Assembly: GCA_902472225.1 (NCBI GenBank)
Contig: CABRNB010000052.1
Location: 1-19,912 of the forward strand
DNA from: Caccousia sp900752115
Lineage (GTDB): Bacteria > Bacillota > Clostridia > Oscillospirales > Acutalibacteraceae
Reading direction: 5' to 3'
DNA length: 19,912 nt
Positions 1 to 8,145 of the stretch are shown piece by piece. The notes beneath the pieces are model-generated. The model searched no databases, was not told the origin of the DNA, and saw only the letters and a program-made list of their open reading frames with translations. The position numbers and the translations under genes are program-made. Position 1 is the first letter of the stretch, and every line of letters starts with the position of its first letter.

Positions 1-861
1 GCCTTCCCCGAGTGCCTGCATCAGATACGCGTACATGGAACCGCAGTTGACATCGCAGCCGTTGTTCAGTGCGAGGGCGGCGGATTCCGTCGGCGTATTG
101 GTAACGTGGTGTGTCTGATGGAAGTCGCAGATAGCCCAGCAGTCAGAAACGACGTGGCCCTCAAAGCCCCATGTGTCGCGCAGGATATCCTTGAGCAGCG
201 TTTTGCTGCCGCAGCAGGGCTCGCCGTTGGTACGGTTGTATGCACCCATCACGGATTCGACACCGGCTTCCTTGACGGCTGCTTCAAACGCGGGAAGGTA
301 TGTCTCCCACAGATCCTTTTGGCTTGCATGGGCGTCAAATTCGTGGCGCTTTCCTTCCGGACCGGAGTGCACGGCAAAATGCTTGGCGCAGGCGGCTGTT
401 TTGAGATATTCACCGTCGCCCTGCAGTCCCTTGATGAAGGCGACGCCGAGACGGGAGGTCAGATACGGGTCCTCGCCGTATGTTTCGTGTCCGCGGCCCC
501 ATCTCGGATCACGGAAGATATTTACGTTCGGCGACCAGAGAGTCAGACCTTTGTAAATGTCGCGATCGCCCTGGGCAGACTGCATATTGTACTTTGCGCG
601 GGCTTCCGTGGCGATCACCTCAGCGACAGTCTTGAGATATTCCTCATCGAACATCGCAGCCAGGCCGATGGCCTGAGGAAACATGGTAGCGGTACCGGCG
701 CGCGCCACGCCATGGAGCGCCTCGTTCCACCAGTTATAGGCGGGAATGTTCAGCCTCGGGATAGCAGGGGCTTGAAAGCGAAGCTGTGACGCTTTTTCCT
801 CCACGGTCATCTGTGCAACAAGCTCTTTGGCGAGCTTCTGTGCGGTTTCACGTTTCATCAT
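1..861 (-). CDS. GH3 beta-xylosidase / beta-glucosidase, N-terminal part (runs off left edge)
   Basis: This is the first 287 codons of a glycoside hydrolase family 3 enzyme; the rest lies beyond base 1. The frame is open from ATG 861, preceded by AGGAGG 11 bases upstream; ATG 858 is an equally possible start. Seen in the translation: NWWNEALHGVAR (residues 43-54), the family-typical block NIFRDPRWGRGHETYGEDPY (114-133), KHF (160-162) and VVSDCWAI (237-244), where Asp240 is the expected catalytic nucleophile. This pattern, with SDC rather than SDW, is common in bacterial GH3 enzymes annotated as beta-xylosidases or xylan 1,4-beta-xylosidases. It has no signal peptide and is therefore probably cytoplasmic, releasing xylose (or glucose) from oligosaccharide ends. 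It is the last visible gene of the xylan operon, 35 bases after the GH43 stop. The xylose preference is inferred from context. Confidence 0.93.
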   Translation of the reverse strand, partial: MMKRETAQKLAKELVAQMTVEEKASQLRFQAPAIPRLNIPAYNWWNEALHGVARAGTATMFPQAIGLAAMFDEEYLKTVAEVIATEARAKYNMQSAQGDRDIYKGLTLWSPNVNIFRDPRWGRGHETYGEDPYLTSRLGVAFIKGLQGDGEYLKTAACAKHFAVHSGPEGKRHEFDAHASQKDLWETYLPAFEAAVKEAGVESVMGAYNRTNGEPCCGSKTLLKDILRDTWGFEGHVVSDCWAICDFHQTHHVTNTPTESAALALNNGCDVNCGSMYAYLMQALGEG

Positions 862-896
862 CGGAATGGGTTCCTCCTCTTTTTGGCTCCTTGCCT

Positions 897-2318
897 TTAT
901 TCCAGCGTAAAGGAGGCGAGGTTTGCCGCCCCCTGGCCTTCGTAGGTAAAGTAGAGAGACTGCACGCCGTCAGGAATCGCAATCTCCGCCGTATATTCCT
1001 TCCATACATTGGAGAAGTCCACCGGGATCATTCCCAGTGCCGGGCCATTCCACGCGGTTCTAACGCAGAAAGCGCCCTTGCAGTAACCGCGCACACGGAT
1101 GGACACGCGGTGCACACCGCGGCAGTCGAAATAACGGAAGCCTGCCGACGCACCGGCCAGCAGATTTGCAATATAGCCTGATTCCTCGTCGCCGTCGCGG
1201 CCGTCCTGGGTGATTTTCGGGAAGCGGCAGTCCATCCACTCGCCGGGCGCCCCGGTCGTAAGCGGGTCCTCGCCGCCGGCAGTAAAGAGCTGGCAGGCAA
1301 TGTACGCCGGATACGTTCCTTTTCCCTCGAGCGGACCGCCGTTCGCGCCGCAGGATGTCATTTCTGCCTGAACGATGGAACCATCCTCACGGAAAGCAAT
1401 CGGTTCGATGCAGCCCTGACGGCTGAAGTTCGTGCCATCGGTATGGCGATGATAAAAAATATACCACTTTCCTGCGATTTCCACAATACTTCCGTGGTTA
1501 TTTCCGCCGTAAAACATGGGTTTGTCTGCGGGCTTGTAGGAGTCAATGTGGATGTCGTTGTTTGTGACGATAACGCCGCCGTACGTAAAGCCATCCATTG
1601 GCGAGCGGCTTACAGCGTAGCACAGCTCAAACATGCGGATGGAGGAATACACGAAATAGTACAGATCCCCACGCTTACGGATGGAGGGGGCCTCAAAGAA
1701 TTCGTGTCCCTCGTAGCCGCTGCCGAAGCTGAACGGCTGGCTCGGCGCAATGCGCACGGGCCCCGCCTCGATGGTGAGCATGTCCGGGCCGAGCGTCACA
1801 CCGTGCGGGCCGGTGCGGGAGACGTCGCCGATGGCGCAGAAGCCGGTGTAGAGGTATGTTTTGCCGTCTTCCGTCATTACGCCGGGGTCAAACTGCGGCT
1901 CATCTCCCGCGCGCTCGCCAAGGCGCGTGCCGTCCGGGTAATGGACGTAGCCGTAAAATTCATATTGTCCAGCGGGACTATCGCAGACGGCGACGGAGAC
2001 AACGCACATTTTATCGAGGACGTAATAGAGATAATACCGTCCGTCCGGGCCGCGCGTCACATCGGGAGCGTAAAGGCACATGCTGCCGTCCGGATTGGCC
2101 GGGTCCTGTGTTTTCTTGTAAATAACGCCCTCGCAGCGCCAGTCTCCGAGATTGTCCTCGGGAGCCGACCAGCAGACGTAGTCGCCGAGACAATAGGCGT
2201 TGCCGCGGAAGAAATCGTGTGAACCGTAGACGTAAACACGTCCGTCAAAGACGTACGGCTCGCCGTCCGGGATGTATTCCCATGACGGCAGATAGGGGTT
2301 AAACGCTTGTTTTTTCAT
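897..2318 (-). CDS. GH43 arabinofuranosidase / beta-xylosidase with C-terminal CBM6-like domain
   Basis: The product is 473 residues. Start ATG 2318 is chosen because TAAGGAGG lies just upstream; the longer frame to 2402 would run into the GH39 gene. The N-terminal two thirds is a five-bladed GH43 propeller. Expected catalytic residues are the base Asp18 (in IPDGEPYVF), the pKa-setting Asp86 (LYAPDV) and the acid Glu209 (HEFFEAPS). Residues about 340-473 form a beta-sandwich resembling CBM6. There is no signal sequence. GH43 members of this type remove arabinose side chains from arabinoxylan oligosaccharides or act as beta-xylosidases; sequence alone does not settle which. The gene starts 13 bases after the GH39 stop, and that TAA is part of this gene's Shine-Dalgarno region, so the two are probably translationally coupled. 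Confidence 0.9.
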   Translation of the reverse strand: MKKQAFNPYLPSWEYIPDGEPYVFDGRVYVYGSHDFFRGNAYCLGDYVCWSAPEDNLGDWRCEGVIYKKTQDPANPDGSMCLYAPDVTRGPDGRYYLYYVLDKMCVVSVAVCDSPAGQYEFYGYVHYPDGTRLGERAGDEPQFDPGVMTEDGKTYLYTGFCAIGDVSRTGPHGVTLGPDMLTIEAGPVRIAPSQPFSFGSGYEGHEFFEAPSIRKRGDLYYFVYSSIRMFELCYAVSRSPMDGFTYGGVIVTNNDIHIDSYKPADKPMFYGGNNHGSIVEIAGKWYIFYHRHTDGTNFSRQGCIEPIAFREDGSIVQAEMTSCGANGGPLEGKGTYPAYIACQLFTAGGEDPLTTGAPGEWMDCRFPKITQDGRDGDEESGYIANLLAGASAGFRYFDCRGVHRVSIRVRGYCKGAFCVRTAWNGPALGMIPVDFSNVWKEYTAEIAIPDGVQSLYFTYEGQGAANLASFTLE

Positions 2319-2331
2319 GGATAGCTCCTCC

Positions 2332-3834
2332 TTATTCTCCCTTGACGGCCCTTTCATATGAGTAGCCGCGATCGCTTTGTCCGGAAACGGGCGTGAGCTC
2401 AAAATAGACGACGGAATCCTGTGCGAGCGTCAGGGTGAGGCGTACTTCACCGTTTTCCGCAGAGAGACGGCAGGTCTTTACCGCCGGGAAGGCGCTCTCC
2501 CGGAGCAGCTTTGTCAGCGAGGAGGAGAGGGAGGAAGGCTCGCCGAGATCATGCCAGACCTTGAGCGGGTTCGCATGGTTTTCATCCACCGTTTTGGTCA
2601 GCGCACACCATGTCCCTTCTGTGGGAAGGGTAAAAGTCAAGGCAGAGCTTCCGCCGGTTTCCTGACCAAGGTTCCACGCAACGCCGGTCACGGAGCCGTC
2701 CGCGCGGCGCACCGCTACAGCCTCCTTTGAGCGCAGCAGACATTCGCCCTGGAGCTGTTTAAAGAAAGCGAACGTCCAGAACGTGGGTTTCGGAATGCAG
2801 CCGTTTGCCACAAGGCCGAATCCACCGTGGAACGGTGTGAAGGGAATTCCCAGCTCTTCAAAGACGTCGCCGAAGGTCCAATAAGAATACGATTCGTTTA
2901 CTTCGCCGAGGCGGGCGAGCAGCCGGGCGACATAGGCGGCGTTTCGGGTGGTGTCGTGCACCGGGCTGTCGGGGCGGTAAGAGGTGTTGAATTCCGTAAT
3001 ATGCATCGGGATACCGCGGTACTCCGGGAAGGAATCGACGATGTCGCGGGAAACCTGCAGCTCCTTGAGGCTTTCGTCGGGATCGCGCAGCGCACCGTAG
3101 CTGTAATGCCCATCCTCTTCGGGAGTGTCAAAGGTATAGAAATGGCGGGTTACGAAATCCAGGGGGAGGGTATTGTCATGGCAGAACGTCATGAAGTCCT
3201 GCATCCACTCGACATCCTGTACACCGCAGATGGCGGGACCTCCCACGCAGAAGCGGGAATCCACTTCCTTGACGGCGCGGAGCGTTTCCGCGAAGAGGCG
3301 GAGGTATTCCTCTTTGTCGGCGTCCTTCCAGAAGCCGGGGAGGTTCGGTTCATTCCAGACCTCAATCGGCCAGGTGAGCACATCCTCGCCGTAGCGATCC
3401 AGCAGGTGGCGCAGAAGAGCCTGCACCAGAGCGCGCCATGCTTCATATGTTTTCGGAGGCGTGACGTTTCCTTTCCAGTAAAACACGGTCTGGTCGCCCG
3501 AGGCCATTTTTTTCGGCATGAAGCCAAGCTCGAGGAAGGGGCGCAGCCCGACCTCTCGATAGTTGTCCATTACGCGATCGAGGTAAGTGAAATTGTATTC
3601 CGCCCTCGTTTCGCCGTTTGCATCCGTATACTCCTGATAGATCGCCATATCGTCGCAGAACAGGCCGTGACCGCGGATGTGCGAGAAGCCGATTTCCTCC
3701 TGCACCAGTTTAAGCTGTTCAAAATATTCGCGGTGCAGCGCAAGCCCCATCCGGCCTGTGCCGATGCAGAAATCGGCATGATTGTAAAATTCCTGCCTGC
3801 AGCCGGGCTGCAGGGAATATTGCATCTCTCTCAT
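2332..3834 (-). CDS. GH39 xylan 1,4-beta-xylosidase
   Basis: The product is 500 residues, close to the usual size of bacterial GH39 beta-xylosidases. The hallmark acid/base segment is PIEVWNEPNLPGFW with Glu162. The nucleophile segment is HITEFNTS with Glu281. An N-terminal TIM barrel is followed by a C-terminal beta-sandwich from about residue 360 on. Start ATG 3834 has GGAGGA just upstream and overlaps the stop of the preceding esterase as ATGA (3831-3834), indicating translational coupling; the longer open frame to 3879 would overlap the esterase further and has no comparable ribosome site. No signal peptide is visible, so the enzyme probably acts in the cytoplasm, removing xylose from non-reducing ends of imported xylo-oligosaccharides. 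GH39 also contains alpha-L-iduronidases, but the bacterial pattern and operon favour xylosidase. Confidence 0.93.
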   Translation of the reverse strand: MREMQYSLQPGCRQEFYNHADFCIGTGRMGLALHREYFEQLKLVQEEIGFSHIRGHGLFCDDMAIYQEYTDANGETRAEYNFTYLDRVMDNYREVGLRPFLELGFMPKKMASGDQTVFYWKGNVTPPKTYEAWRALVQALLRHLLDRYGEDVLTWPIEVWNEPNLPGFWKDADKEEYLRLFAETLRAVKEVDSRFCVGGPAICGVQDVEWMQDFMTFCHDNTLPLDFVTRHFYTFDTPEEDGHYSYGALRDPDESLKELQVSRDIVDSFPEYRGIPMHITEFNTSYRPDSPVHDTTRNAAYVARLLARLGEVNESYSYWTFGDVFEELGIPFTPFHGGFGLVANGCIPKPTFWTFAFFKQLQGECLLRSKEAVAVRRADGSVTGVAWNLGQETGGSSALTFTLPTEGTWCALTKTVDENHANPLKVWHDLGEPSSLSSSLTKLLRESAFPAVKTCRLSAENGEVRLTLTLAQDSVVYFELTPVSGQSDRGYSYERAVKGE

Positions 3835-4658
3835 GATACTCCTCCGTTGTTTTTGCCCTCTGTTCCGCTCAGAAGCCAACGAATTGACGATTCGATGTGT
3901 GGATTCCAGAAGGCAAAGTCATGTGCACCGGGACCTTCGTGATACTCAAAGGGATATCCCTGCTTTTCAAGAAAACGGCGGAAGATTTGGTTATCTTCAT
4001 AGAGAAAATCCTCCGTCCCGATTGCAAGGTAAAGCCCAGGAAGCTCTTTTCCCGACGCCATCAGATCTTTGACCAGAGTTTCAGGGTTGTTCCGGCTCTC
4101 AAGCAGTTTTTCGGGATCGCCGAACATAAGCCGGTAATAATCGTAGTTGGCCATGCCGTCCAGATCGGGGGCGCCCGGTTTCATTGCAGCGACCTTGTGC
4201 GTGATCAGGGCAGCGGAGAGGGAAATGATTTTTGAAAAGGTTTCGGGGTAGGCCAGTCCCGTGTGGATCGCGCCGAAGCCGCCCATGGAGATTCCGCCGA
4301 TAAACGTATCTTCCCGGCGGCTTGAAAGGCCGAAAGTCGAACGGACGTAGTCAACGAGCTCCCGGCCGACATACGTTTCATATTTGCGTCCGGTCGCCGT
4401 GCCATCCAGATAAAAGCTGTTTTCTCCGGATGGACAGACAAGGGCGAGATTGAATTGTGAGGCAAGCGACAGAATGGACGTATCCCTTACCCAGTCGTCT
4501 CCTGTGCCGGTATAGCCGTGCAGCAAAAACAGCGTCTGTGTGGGCCATTCAAAACAATTGGTTCGGAACTCCGGCGCGACGTCGTTCGGAAGGTACACGG
4601 AAAATGAGGCGTTCCGGCGCAGAGCGTCTGAAAAATAGCTGCCGTAAAACAGTGCCAC
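3831..4658 (-). CDS. CE1-like alpha/beta-hydrolase esterase (acetyl-xylan or feruloyl esterase type)
   Basis: The product is 275 residues from GTG 4658. An in-frame ATG two codons earlier (4664) is less likely: the AAAGGAG site lies only one base from that ATG but seven bases from the GTG, and relatives of this tributyrin-esterase/CE1 group begin MALF. Visible residues are the oxyanion segment LLHGYTG (46-52), the nucleophile Ser124 in GISMGG, Asp217 in GTEDFLYEDN and His246 in GAHDF, a full catalytic triad. No signal peptide is visible. Family members hydrolyse short acyl or feruloyl esters, and some are S-formylglutathione hydrolases. The position between a carboxylesterase and a GH39 xylosidase points to removal of acetyl or feruloyl groups from xylan oligomers, which is inference. 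Its stop overlaps the GH39 start. Confidence 0.87.
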   Translation of the reverse strand: MALFYGSYFSDALRRNASFSVYLPNDVAPEFRTNCFEWPTQTLFLLHGYTGTGDDWVRDTSILSLASQFNLALVCPSGENSFYLDGTATGRKYETYVGRELVDYVRSTFGLSSRREDTFIGGISMGGFGAIHTGLAYPETFSKIISLSAALITHKVAAMKPGAPDLDGMANYDYYRLMFGDPEKLLESRNNPETLVKDLMASGKELPGLYLAIGTEDFLYEDNQIFRRFLEKQGYPFEYHEGPGAHDFAFWNPHIESSIRWLLSGTEGKNNGGVS

Positions 4659-4708
4659 GATCATTCTCCTTTCGTTGGGCGGCTTAGCCCGGTGCAGTGG
4701 GGAGAAGG

Positions 4709-6208
4709 TCAGGCCTTCTCGCGTTCCACGAAAAATTCCATCACGCTGCCAGCGGGACAGCTTTCGGACTTCGGTGTGTCATAGAAGGTCATGCGTTCCG
4801 GGGAGGCTTCACTCCAGGGCTTCCATTCTTCCTGAGGCGTACCGTCAGCGTCGCTGCAGTTGGGGTTGCCCGTTTTGATGAAAGCCGCCCAATAGTTGCA
4901 CATTTGGCGGGCCAGATCGTAATGTTTGCCGGTGAAGGGGCGCCAGCATTTTGCCAGCGTCTCAAAGAAGAACCACAGATCGCTTGAGTGGAACGCGCCG
5001 GGGTTGTCCCAGCCCGGAATTTCCGGTCCGAACTCGTAAACGTAACACGGGCTCTTTGCACCTTTTTCCTCACGGCGGTTGGCCAGCGCGCGGATGGCAA
5101 TTTCAACGGCGCTGACGGTCGCACGCTGTTTTGCCTGCTCCAGTCCTTCCTGTGCGCCGATCAACGAGAGGAATCGATCTGCATCCGTTCCGAAATGCCG
5201 TTCTGCCAAAGCGCGGAGATCCTCGTCCGTTTCCGCCTGCGGAACGGCGAAAAATTCGGCGTTTGTATCACCGATCAGGAGCGGAATGTCGGGAAGTTCG
5301 CCGCGTTTGGCTGTATCCCAACTGATTTGTTTCTGGAATTTTCCGTCTGCCACGACGCTCCAGAACACGCCGAACTCTTCCATCTTGTTGCGCAGCAGCA
5401 CAGCGGGAAGCGCGCGCGCCTCCGCAAGCGTTTCAATGCCGAGAAAGCGGAAGAACTCAACGCCCTTCTGTTCAAGTTCGGCAAGCGTGCTGATCCGCGG
5501 CGCGTCGTACGGCTGGACAAATACACCGCTCTCAACGATAGCGTGCGAGACGCAGGCAGCGCTGACGGGATTGTTCAGCTGGGCCATGACGCTCGCGCCG
5601 CCTGCGGACTGCCCGGCGATGGTGATGTTGTCCGGGTCGCCGCCGAAGGCCGCAATGTTGCGCTTGACCCACAGCAGGCCCGCCTGCTGGTCAAGACACC
5701 CGAAGTTGGCAGGAGCCTCGGGGTGTTCGGCGGTCAGTTCGGGGTGAGCCAGGAAGCCGAAAACGTTGACGCGGTAGTTGACCGTTACCACGATCAGGCC
5801 GCGGCGTGCGAGACGTTCGCCGTCAAACTCCATCTCGGCGGTGTATCCGCACTGGAACGCGCCGCCGAAGTACCACACGAGGACGGGAAGCTTTTCCTCC
5901 CCCGTGACAGCGGGCGTCCAGATGTTCAGGTAGAGACAGTCCTCGCTCATGGGGATCTGCGGATCGACATGCCATTCGCGTGCATAGAAGTCCTCCGGGT
6001 TTGCGCCGGGGACGTACTGCATCGAAATAGGGGCAAACTCAAAACATTCCCGCACCCCTTTCCAGTCCTGTGCGGGCTGGGGAGCCCGCCAGCGCAGGTC
6101 GCCGACAGGCGGCGCAGCAAAGGGGATTCCCTTGAACGAGGTAATGCGCGGGTCCGCGGCCGGCAGGCCGCGAACCAGGCCGTTTTCTGTTTTCGCAATT
6201 CTGAGCAT
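4709..6208 (-). CDS. Type-B carboxylesterase (para-nitrobenzyl esterase family)
   Basis: The product is 499 residues, the normal length for bacterial type-B carboxylesterases. Start ATG 6208 follows GGGAGGAG at good spacing. Seen: SEDCLYLNIWTP (88-99), the family signature; YFGGAF (113-118) forming the oxyanion hole; Ser201 in AGQSAGG as nucleophile; the block FGCLDQQAGLLWVKRNIAAF (169-188); and GAFHSSDLWFFF near residue 407, which carries the catalytic His. The acidic member is probably in DTNAEFF. There is no signal peptide. Known relatives cleave carboxylic esters of varied size, and in carbohydrate operons some are annotated as acetyl-xylan or feruloyl esterases. As the second esterase of the operon it could complement the CE1-like enzyme on a different ester. 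Substrate is not determinable here. Confidence 0.92.
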   Translation of the reverse strand: MLRIAKTENGLVRGLPAADPRITSFKGIPFAAPPVGDLRWRAPQPAQDWKGVRECFEFAPISMQYVPGANPEDFYAREWHVDPQIPMSEDCLYLNIWTPAVTGEEKLPVLVWYFGGAFQCGYTAEMEFDGERLARRGLIVVTVNYRVNVFGFLAHPELTAEHPEAPANFGCLDQQAGLLWVKRNIAAFGGDPDNITIAGQSAGGASVMAQLNNPVSAACVSHAIVESGVFVQPYDAPRISTLAELEQKGVEFFRFLGIETLAEARALPAVLLRNKMEEFGVFWSVVADGKFQKQISWDTAKRGELPDIPLLIGDTNAEFFAVPQAETDEDLRALAERHFGTDADRFLSLIGAQEGLEQAKQRATVSAVEIAIRALANRREEKGAKSPCYVYEFGPEIPGWDNPGAFHSSDLWFFFETLAKCWRPFTGKHYDLARQMCNYWAAFIKTGNPNCSDADGTPQEEWKPWSEASPERMTFYDTPKSESCPAGSVMEFFVEREKA

Positions 6209-6262
6209 GTGGTTTCTCCTCCCTTGTATCAGATTTAGGCAGCGATGTGTACGGTCCCGCGC

Positions 6263-8080
6263 TTATTGCACCCGCACACGCATGGAGACGCGCCGCAGTG
6301 CCGGGTTGACGTCCCGCTCGGCGGACAGGTCAAAGCGGGGACGGTTCTGCAGATCAAAATGGACTCGGCGGATACCTGCGCAGCGCAGGCGGCTGACCGT
6401 ATCCGTTTCGCCGTGATAGGCGATCCAGAGATTGCCGAGGCCATCCCGGAAAAACGAGTTGTGGCCCGGGCCGTATTCGCCGTCGACCGAGTAATAGGTC
6501 AGAACAGGGGTCAGCCCTTTTTTCCAGTTTGCCGGATCGGCCAGATCATCCTGCGGATCGGCGGTCAGAAGCCCCACCGCATAGGTATAGCTGTTGGCGG
6601 AGCCGGCGGAATAGGCGAGATAGACTCTGTCTTCTGTGACAAAAGCATAGGGGCCTTCGTTGTTGACGGTTGTTTCGAGGTTTTCCCAGCTCAGGAGCGG
6701 GCGGGACAGCAGCGCGGGCTCGCCTGCGAGCTTCCAGGGCTCCTCTTCGTTGAGCGGGGCGATGTACAGCATGGAACCGGTATCCAGCGGCGTCCCCATG
6801 CCGAAGCGGTAGGACCACGCAGCGTAGACGCGGCCTCCTGCTTTGATAACGGTCATGTCCAGTGTGATGCCTTTTTCCGTCAGCGGCGTACCGTCCATCC
6901 GCAGAACGCGGCGAGGCGTTTCCCAGGCGTCCGGGTCGGTGAAGCGTCCGCCGGGCTTTAAGTGCATGACATGACACTGAGGGCCCCAGACGTTTCCGCT
7001 CACAGCGAAGAAAATGTACGGTTCGCCCCCCACAATGTGAAATTCCGGAGCCCAGAACGTTTGGATGAACTTCCGCTCCTCGTCGTATGGGAGAATCAGG
7101 TGCAGTTCGATATCCGGAGCGAACAGACCCTCCGGCGTGTCGGCTTCGCGGACGTACAGACCGACATCGCCGGTTGTGTCGCTGGTGGAGAGATAATAAT
7201 ATTTTCCGTTCCACGGAACAATCACCGGATCGCCGGTCCCGTGCGTGAGCGGGAAGCGGTACGGATTGCTGCGGATTTCGCCTTTAATCTCATAAACGCC
7301 GGGTTTGGAGAAATCAATGGGGGAGAGATCCCAGTCGATTTTTTGCAGAGCAGAGGAACCGTCGGAGTAGACGGCAGCCGCACACACGGAGCAAACGTCC
7401 TCCGCCGATGCGGCGCAAACTTCTGCGGGCAGGACGGTATCAATATGAGACAGACGGCCCCAATACGTGCGGACACGGTCGTACAGATTGGCGTCGATTG
7501 CCACCTCGCTGCCGAATACCGCACCGTACGGCATGGAAGCAGGCTCTTCGCCGTCCTCCCATACGGCGGGACGGCGGATGGTCAGAAGCCAGCCGCTCAG
7601 ATCGGTGCTGTGCGCCTGCCAGCAGCCTGTTTCGTCAGTCCAGACAACGGCGTACTGTCCCGCTTCACGGTCATAACCGATCCGCACGCGATCAACCTGT
7701 CCGGCGTGACCAAGCGGAAGCAGGCCAAGAAAGGAAAACTCCATGAAATCGCCGGTGGTCCACAGAAGGATTTCCCCGCGGCTGTTGGGGTCGTCCTCGC
7801 CTTCTTCCTGCACACGGACCGCGGCAATTCCCCAGCCGCCCTGGGCGAGCGCGAAAACACAGGGGTTTTTCAGGCTTTTGGTGTGTAAAGTGTTGTCGGC
7901 CGTGACGTCAGCCTGGGCGAACAGAATCCCGTAATTGTGATTGAGAGGCTCGAATGTTTTGCCGTCGGTGCTGACGGCAACGTGTATCGAACGCGCCAGT
8001 CCGGACGGATAAAGCCCAGGTTCCGGCCGCCGGGTGTAGACGGCGAGACGGCACCCGCTTCTCTGATAGATTCCTTCCAT
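6263..8080 (-). CDS. Three-part GH43 enzyme: N-terminal propeller-like module, bacterial Ig-like domain, GH43 catalytic domain
   Basis: The product is 605 residues from ATG 8080, which has AAAGGAGAAACAG upstream; the longer frame to 8149 would overlap the GH10-GH120 stop. Residues about 1-215 contain repeats typical of GH43-like propellers (for example LARSIHVAVSTDGKTFEPL and GEILLWTTGDFMEF) but no obvious full catalytic set. Residues about 220-270 match a bacterial Ig-like (Big_4 type) domain, with DWDLSPIDFSKPGVYEIKG. Residues about 271-605 are a GH43 catalytic propeller with TGDPVIV (base Asp284), FWAPEFHIV (343-350), TLDMTVIK (407-413, candidate Asp409) and NNEGPY (acid Glu475). No signal peptide is present. 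The likely substrate is arabinose- or xylose-containing oligosaccharide, inferred from the operon. The N-terminal module may bind or position substrate. Confidence 0.87.
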   Translation of the reverse strand: MEGIYQRSGCRLAVYTRRPEPGLYPSGLARSIHVAVSTDGKTFEPLNHNYGILFAQADVTADNTLHTKSLKNPCVFALAQGGWGIAAVRVQEEGEDDPNSRGEILLWTTGDFMEFSFLGLLPLGHAGQVDRVRIGYDREAGQYAVVWTDETGCWQAHSTDLSGWLLTIRRPAVWEDGEEPASMPYGAVFGSEVAIDANLYDRVRTYWGRLSHIDTVLPAEVCAASAEDVCSVCAAAVYSDGSSALQKIDWDLSPIDFSKPGVYEIKGEIRSNPYRFPLTHGTGDPVIVPWNGKYYYLSTSDTTGDVGLYVREADTPEGLFAPDIELHLILPYDEERKFIQTFWAPEFHIVGGEPYIFFAVSGNVWGPQCHVMHLKPGGRFTDPDAWETPRRVLRMDGTPLTEKGITLDMTVIKAGGRVYAAWSYRFGMGTPLDTGSMLYIAPLNEEEPWKLAGEPALLSRPLLSWENLETTVNNEGPYAFVTEDRVYLAYSAGSANSYTYAVGLLTADPQDDLADPANWKKGLTPVLTYYSVDGEYGPGHNSFFRDGLGNLWIAYHGETDTVSRLRCAGIRRVHFDLQNRPRFDLSAERDVNPALRRVSMRVRVQ

Positions 8081-8145
8081 GTTCTGTTTCTCCTTTTGTC
8101 CCCCATGCCGGGGGTTGGTATGATAGACCGGGCGTTGTGACCGCT

